From Pyrodictiaceae archaeon (lineage in GTDB: Archaea > Thermoproteota > Thermoprotei_A > Sulfolobales > Pyrodictiaceae): a stretch of DNA of 15,798 bases. The DNA lies in contig JALTYD010000079.1 in assembly GCA_027046525.1 (NCBI GenBank), positions 1,580 to 17,377 on the forward strand. Direction: 5' to 3'. The notes beneath the pieces were generated by a model. The model ran no database searches and was not told where the DNA came from. It saw nothing but the letters and a program-made list of their open reading frames with translations. Below, in pieces: positions 14,097 to 15,798 of the stretch. The translations under genes were made by a program, and so were the position numbers. Numbering within the stretch: the stretch's first letter is position 1; each line of letters opens with the position of its first letter.

Positions 14097-14807
14097 CTAC
14101 TTCACGGGCAAGTCTAGCTTATCTCCTGGCTCTAGTATTATGACTTTTGTTGATGGATATTTCTCTGCTACTATCTTTTCAAAGTTTTTCGGATCAGCCT
14201 GTATAACAGGGAATGTATTGTAATGCATTGGTATAGCTACTTTGGGTTTAAGCATCTCTACTGCTTTTGAGGCTTGTAAGACATCCATAGTGAAGTGGCT
14301 ACCAATAGGTAATAGTGCTACATCTATAGTGTAGAGTTCACCTATAAGAATCATTTCAGCAGATAAACCTGTATCACCAGCATGATAGACTGTACTTTCT
14401 TTGCCACGGATCAAAACACTTGTTGGTGTACCTCTTAACGTACTATGTGTTGCTGGTAGCAGTATAACATCGAGACTTATACCAGGTATTCTGAGGGGAC
14501 CACCTATATTACCGCCAACAATTCTCTCACTACCTTCTTCGCCTATTTCTTTAGCGACATATTCTGATATCTCGTATACCGATGCAAATCTAGCCTTCTT
14601 ATTTCTCTTTAGTAGTTCAATAGATTCGCCTAAGTGGTCTCCATGATCATGTGTAACTACTATTAGATCTAACCTATCTTCAAATTCTCTGAGATCAGAT
14701 TTATAAACTGGGTTACTAAGCCATGGGTCTATTAAGATAGTGTAACCATCTAGCTGTAGTTCAAATGATGCATGTCCTAGCCATCTAATATAGCCCAAAA
14801 TTCTCAC
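14097..14807 (-). CDS. UPF0173-type metallo-beta-lactamase-fold hydrolase
   Basis: This is a 236-residue metal-dependent hydrolase of the UPF0173 group. The two-metal site is complete: T-H53-D-H55-G-D57-H58, then H121 (PATHSTLRG), D145 in HAGDTG (142-147) and H195 in IPMHYNTFP (192-200). The start RWLGHASFEL (8-17) is the family's usual first strand with GHA. Relatives are widespread in archaea and bacteria; the substrate is not established to my knowledge, so none is claimed. The start is GTG at 14805-14807. A TATA-like element about 30 bp upstream predicts a nearly leaderless transcript, which supports it. The stop is 143 bp before the pheS start on the same strand. That gap holds the pheS promoter, so the two are probably separate units. 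Confidence 0.93.
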   Translation of the reverse strand: MRILGYIRWLGHASFELQLDGYTILIDPWLSNPVYKSDLREFEDRLDLIVVTHDHGDHLGESIELLKRNKKARFASVYEISEYVAKEIGEEGSERIVGGNIGGPLRIPGISLDVILLPATHSTLRGTPTSVLIRGKESTVYHAGDTGLSAEMILIGELYTIDVALLPIGSHFTMDVLQASKAVEMLKPKVAIPMHYNTFPVIQADPKNFEKIVAEKYPSTKVIILEPGDKLDLPVK

Positions 14808-14833
14808 CTGTAGAGAGACTGGGTATTAACCAA

Positions 14834-14840
14834 GTATATC
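14834..14840 (-). promoter_or_regulatory. Candidate TATA box for the UPF0173 gene
   Basis: The minus strand reads GATATAC. Transcription about 26 nt downstream would begin near 14811, only a few bases before the GTG at 14807, so the message would be almost leaderless. Confidence 0.4.
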
Positions 14841-14928
14841 CTGTATTAGATTATGGCTAAAAATCCAACTGTTGAAAATATTGTCAACTTACTCTGCACT
14901 TGATCTAATATTTTCTCTGAACTGCAGG

Positions 14929-15018
14929 ATGACACTAGAGTTTGTATATGCTTTTAGACCGGAAATGCTATTCTCGAAGTGGTTCTATTCATTAATAGGT
15001 TCTACAGTTATTCCTTAG
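14929..15018 (+). CDS. Possible 29-residue micro-ORF in the intergenic region
   Basis: The 242-bp gap 14808-15049 holds an ATG-started plus-strand frame of 29 codons (begins MTLEFVYAFRPEM, ends STVIP). It is aromatic-rich and could be a tiny membrane or amphipathic peptide. An AATATT-rich stretch about 20 bp upstream might be a weak promoter. A frame this short can arise by chance and I recognise no relative. Apart from this and a 7-bp direct repeat (14981-14987 and 14998-15004), I see nothing in the gap. Confidence 0.12.
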   Translation: MTLEFVYAFRPEMLFSKWFYSLIGSTVIP

Positions 15019-15049
15019 TTTATTCTTCTTTTCAGAGTAACGTAGAGCT

Positions 15050-15760
15050 CTAGGCTAGTTCAGAGCATTTTATGTGTTTAATTGTCTCAAGTCTCATATT
15101 ATATTCTTCACTATGATTCCATAATGCAATTGGTGCCAGCGGAATAAGCATTGTTGACTTCTTTGCCATTAATACTCCTTTTGCATAAATACAGCCTATG
15201 AGCCAGCCTTCTACTTCTTCGAGGTCATCGGGTCGTATTCCTGTTCCTATGATCCATTCAGCGATTATTTCTGCAAACTTGTTATCAGTTCTTATATTTT
15301 TTATAGCAACTGCTTTAATAATTTCAGCTCTTCTCTCAGCCTTCTTATATGGACTTATTCTAGTTAATCCACGAAACAGTTTTTCACTAACCACAAGCAT
15401 ATAGGTAAATGCAATTATCTCTCTTTTTCTCTTTTTTCTACGCCACCTTCTACCACTTTCAATATCAATGCTTAAATAAGAACCTATTTCTATAGATAAT
15501 AGGTATGTATATTCTCCTTTAGAAGCTTCAGAGTATAGTGATGAACTATCTTCAGATTGTTTAAATTTTTTCCATACAACTTTTAAATATCTCTTTTTCT
15601 TCCACTTAGTAAATAAGTCTTGAAGAAAGTCTCTAGTTTCATCTAATGCTTTTTCATCACTATCACTGACGAGATGCCTAGAATAGAATCTTATTAGTTC
15701 ATCTAGAGATTCTCTAAATATTCTCATATCTTGTTGCGAGAGGAAAACCATTCTAATCAC
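15050..15760 (-). CDS. Hypothetical basic protein
   Basis: I do not recognise this protein. The longest frame starts with GTG at 15760 (236 aa). An ATG at 15749-15751 (233 aa) with GTGAT just upstream is the likelier start, because the promoter predicts transcription at about 15760. The N-terminal half is helical and charged (DEKALDETRDFLQDLFTKWKKK, part of residues 35-56), with many Lys and Trp. A very basic run (RRWRRKKRKR, 104-113) precedes a hydrophobic helix (IIAFTYMLVVSEKLF, 115-129). The C-terminal part includes AEIIAEWIIGTGIRPDDLEE (163-182) and a hydrophobic KSTMLIPLAPIALW (201-214). There is no signal peptide. The basic patch suggests nucleic-acid or membrane-surface contact, which is inference only. 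It may be lineage-restricted. Confidence 0.7.
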   Translation of the reverse strand: MIRMVFLSQQDMRIFRESLDELIRFYSRHLVSDSDEKALDETRDFLQDLFTKWKKKRYLKVVWKKFKQSEDSSSLYSEASKGEYTYLLSIEIGSYLSIDIESGRRWRRKKRKREIIAFTYMLVVSEKLFRGLTRISPYKKAERRAEIIKAVAIKNIRTDNKFAEIIAEWIIGTGIRPDDLEEVEGWLIGCIYAKGVLMAKKSTMLIPLAPIALWNHSEEYNMRLETIKHIKCSELA

Positions 15761-15782
15761 TTTTATTCTAATTAGTTACGAC

Positions 15783-15789
15783 ATATATA
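15783..15789 (-). promoter_or_regulatory. Candidate TATA box for the hypothetical basic protein gene
   Basis: ATATATA on the minus strand (within GGTATATATG) is centred 26 bp before 15760. That predicts a start at or next to the GTG at 15760, and a leader of about 9 nt carrying GTGAT before the ATG at 15751. Confidence 0.5.
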
Positions 15790-15798
15790 CCGTAGGAT

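Noticed and set aside
14086-14101. CCCGGG-centred partial palindrome after the UPF0173 stop as a terminator
   Set aside because: The arms pair poorly beyond the six central bases and only a T4 run accompanies it.
14981-15004. Direct repeat GGTTCTA at 14981-14987 and 14998-15004
   Set aside because: Two 7-bp copies in AT-rich intergenic DNA are easily expected by chance and no third copy follows, so it is not an array.
1-15798. Defence island, mobile element or CRISPR array
   Set aside because: All large genes are conserved archaeal housekeeping or membrane genes with uniform composition; no transposase, integrase, Cas gene or spaced repeat was found.

Overview
The window looks like chromosomal DNA of a hyperthermophilic crenarchaeote, most likely a low-GC member of the Desulfurococcales. 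That assignment is an inference from gene content and protein character. The genes include archaeal MCM, a family B DNA polymerase with a C-terminal PIP box, aPelota, archaeal DnaG, archaeal-type TyrRS and archaeal PheRS alpha/beta. Coding is dense and AT-rich, with many AGA/AGG and ATA codons, and GTG and TTG starts are common. No insertion sequence, integrase, CRISPR array, tRNA or rRNA was seen. No stretch without a gene exceeds 300 bases; the longest is 14808-15049.

Left part (1-4967): the 3' end of mcm on the plus strand meets a minus-strand cluster. In transcription order the cluster is a RimI/Ard1-like N-acetyltransferase, DNA polymerase B, a circularly permuted ribosome-assembly GTPase, a THEP1-type NTPase read from a TTG start that overlaps the GTPase stop, and a small winged-helix-like protein that converges on mcm.

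Middle (5008-9378): aPelota (ribosome rescue) is divergent from the acetyltransferase and its stop overlaps that of a convergent nucleotidyltransferase-HTH protein. A divergent promoter region then leads to a membrane M50 (site-2-type) protease with a PDZ-like region. This converges on archaeal dnaG (TOPRIM; primase-like, exosome-associated).

Right part (9529-15798): tyrS and the overlapping pheS-pheT pair lie on the minus strand. Between tyrS and pheT sits a GC-rich island that folds into a two-level stem with a textbook kink-turn and a 3' ACA. I interpret it as a plus-strand H/ACA-type guide RNA, and it is the most interesting item in the window. Upstream of pheS are a UPF0173 metallo-beta-lactamase-fold hydrolase and an unrecognised basic protein of about 233-236 residues with a clear TATA-driven promoter.

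The theme is housekeeping information processing: replication (mcm, polB, dnaG), ribosome assembly and rescue (GTPase, pelota, N-acetyltransferase) and tRNA charging (tyrS, pheST). I see no defence system or mobile island. The novelty lies in the candidate guide RNA, some intergenic inverted repeats and a few uncharacterised proteins.
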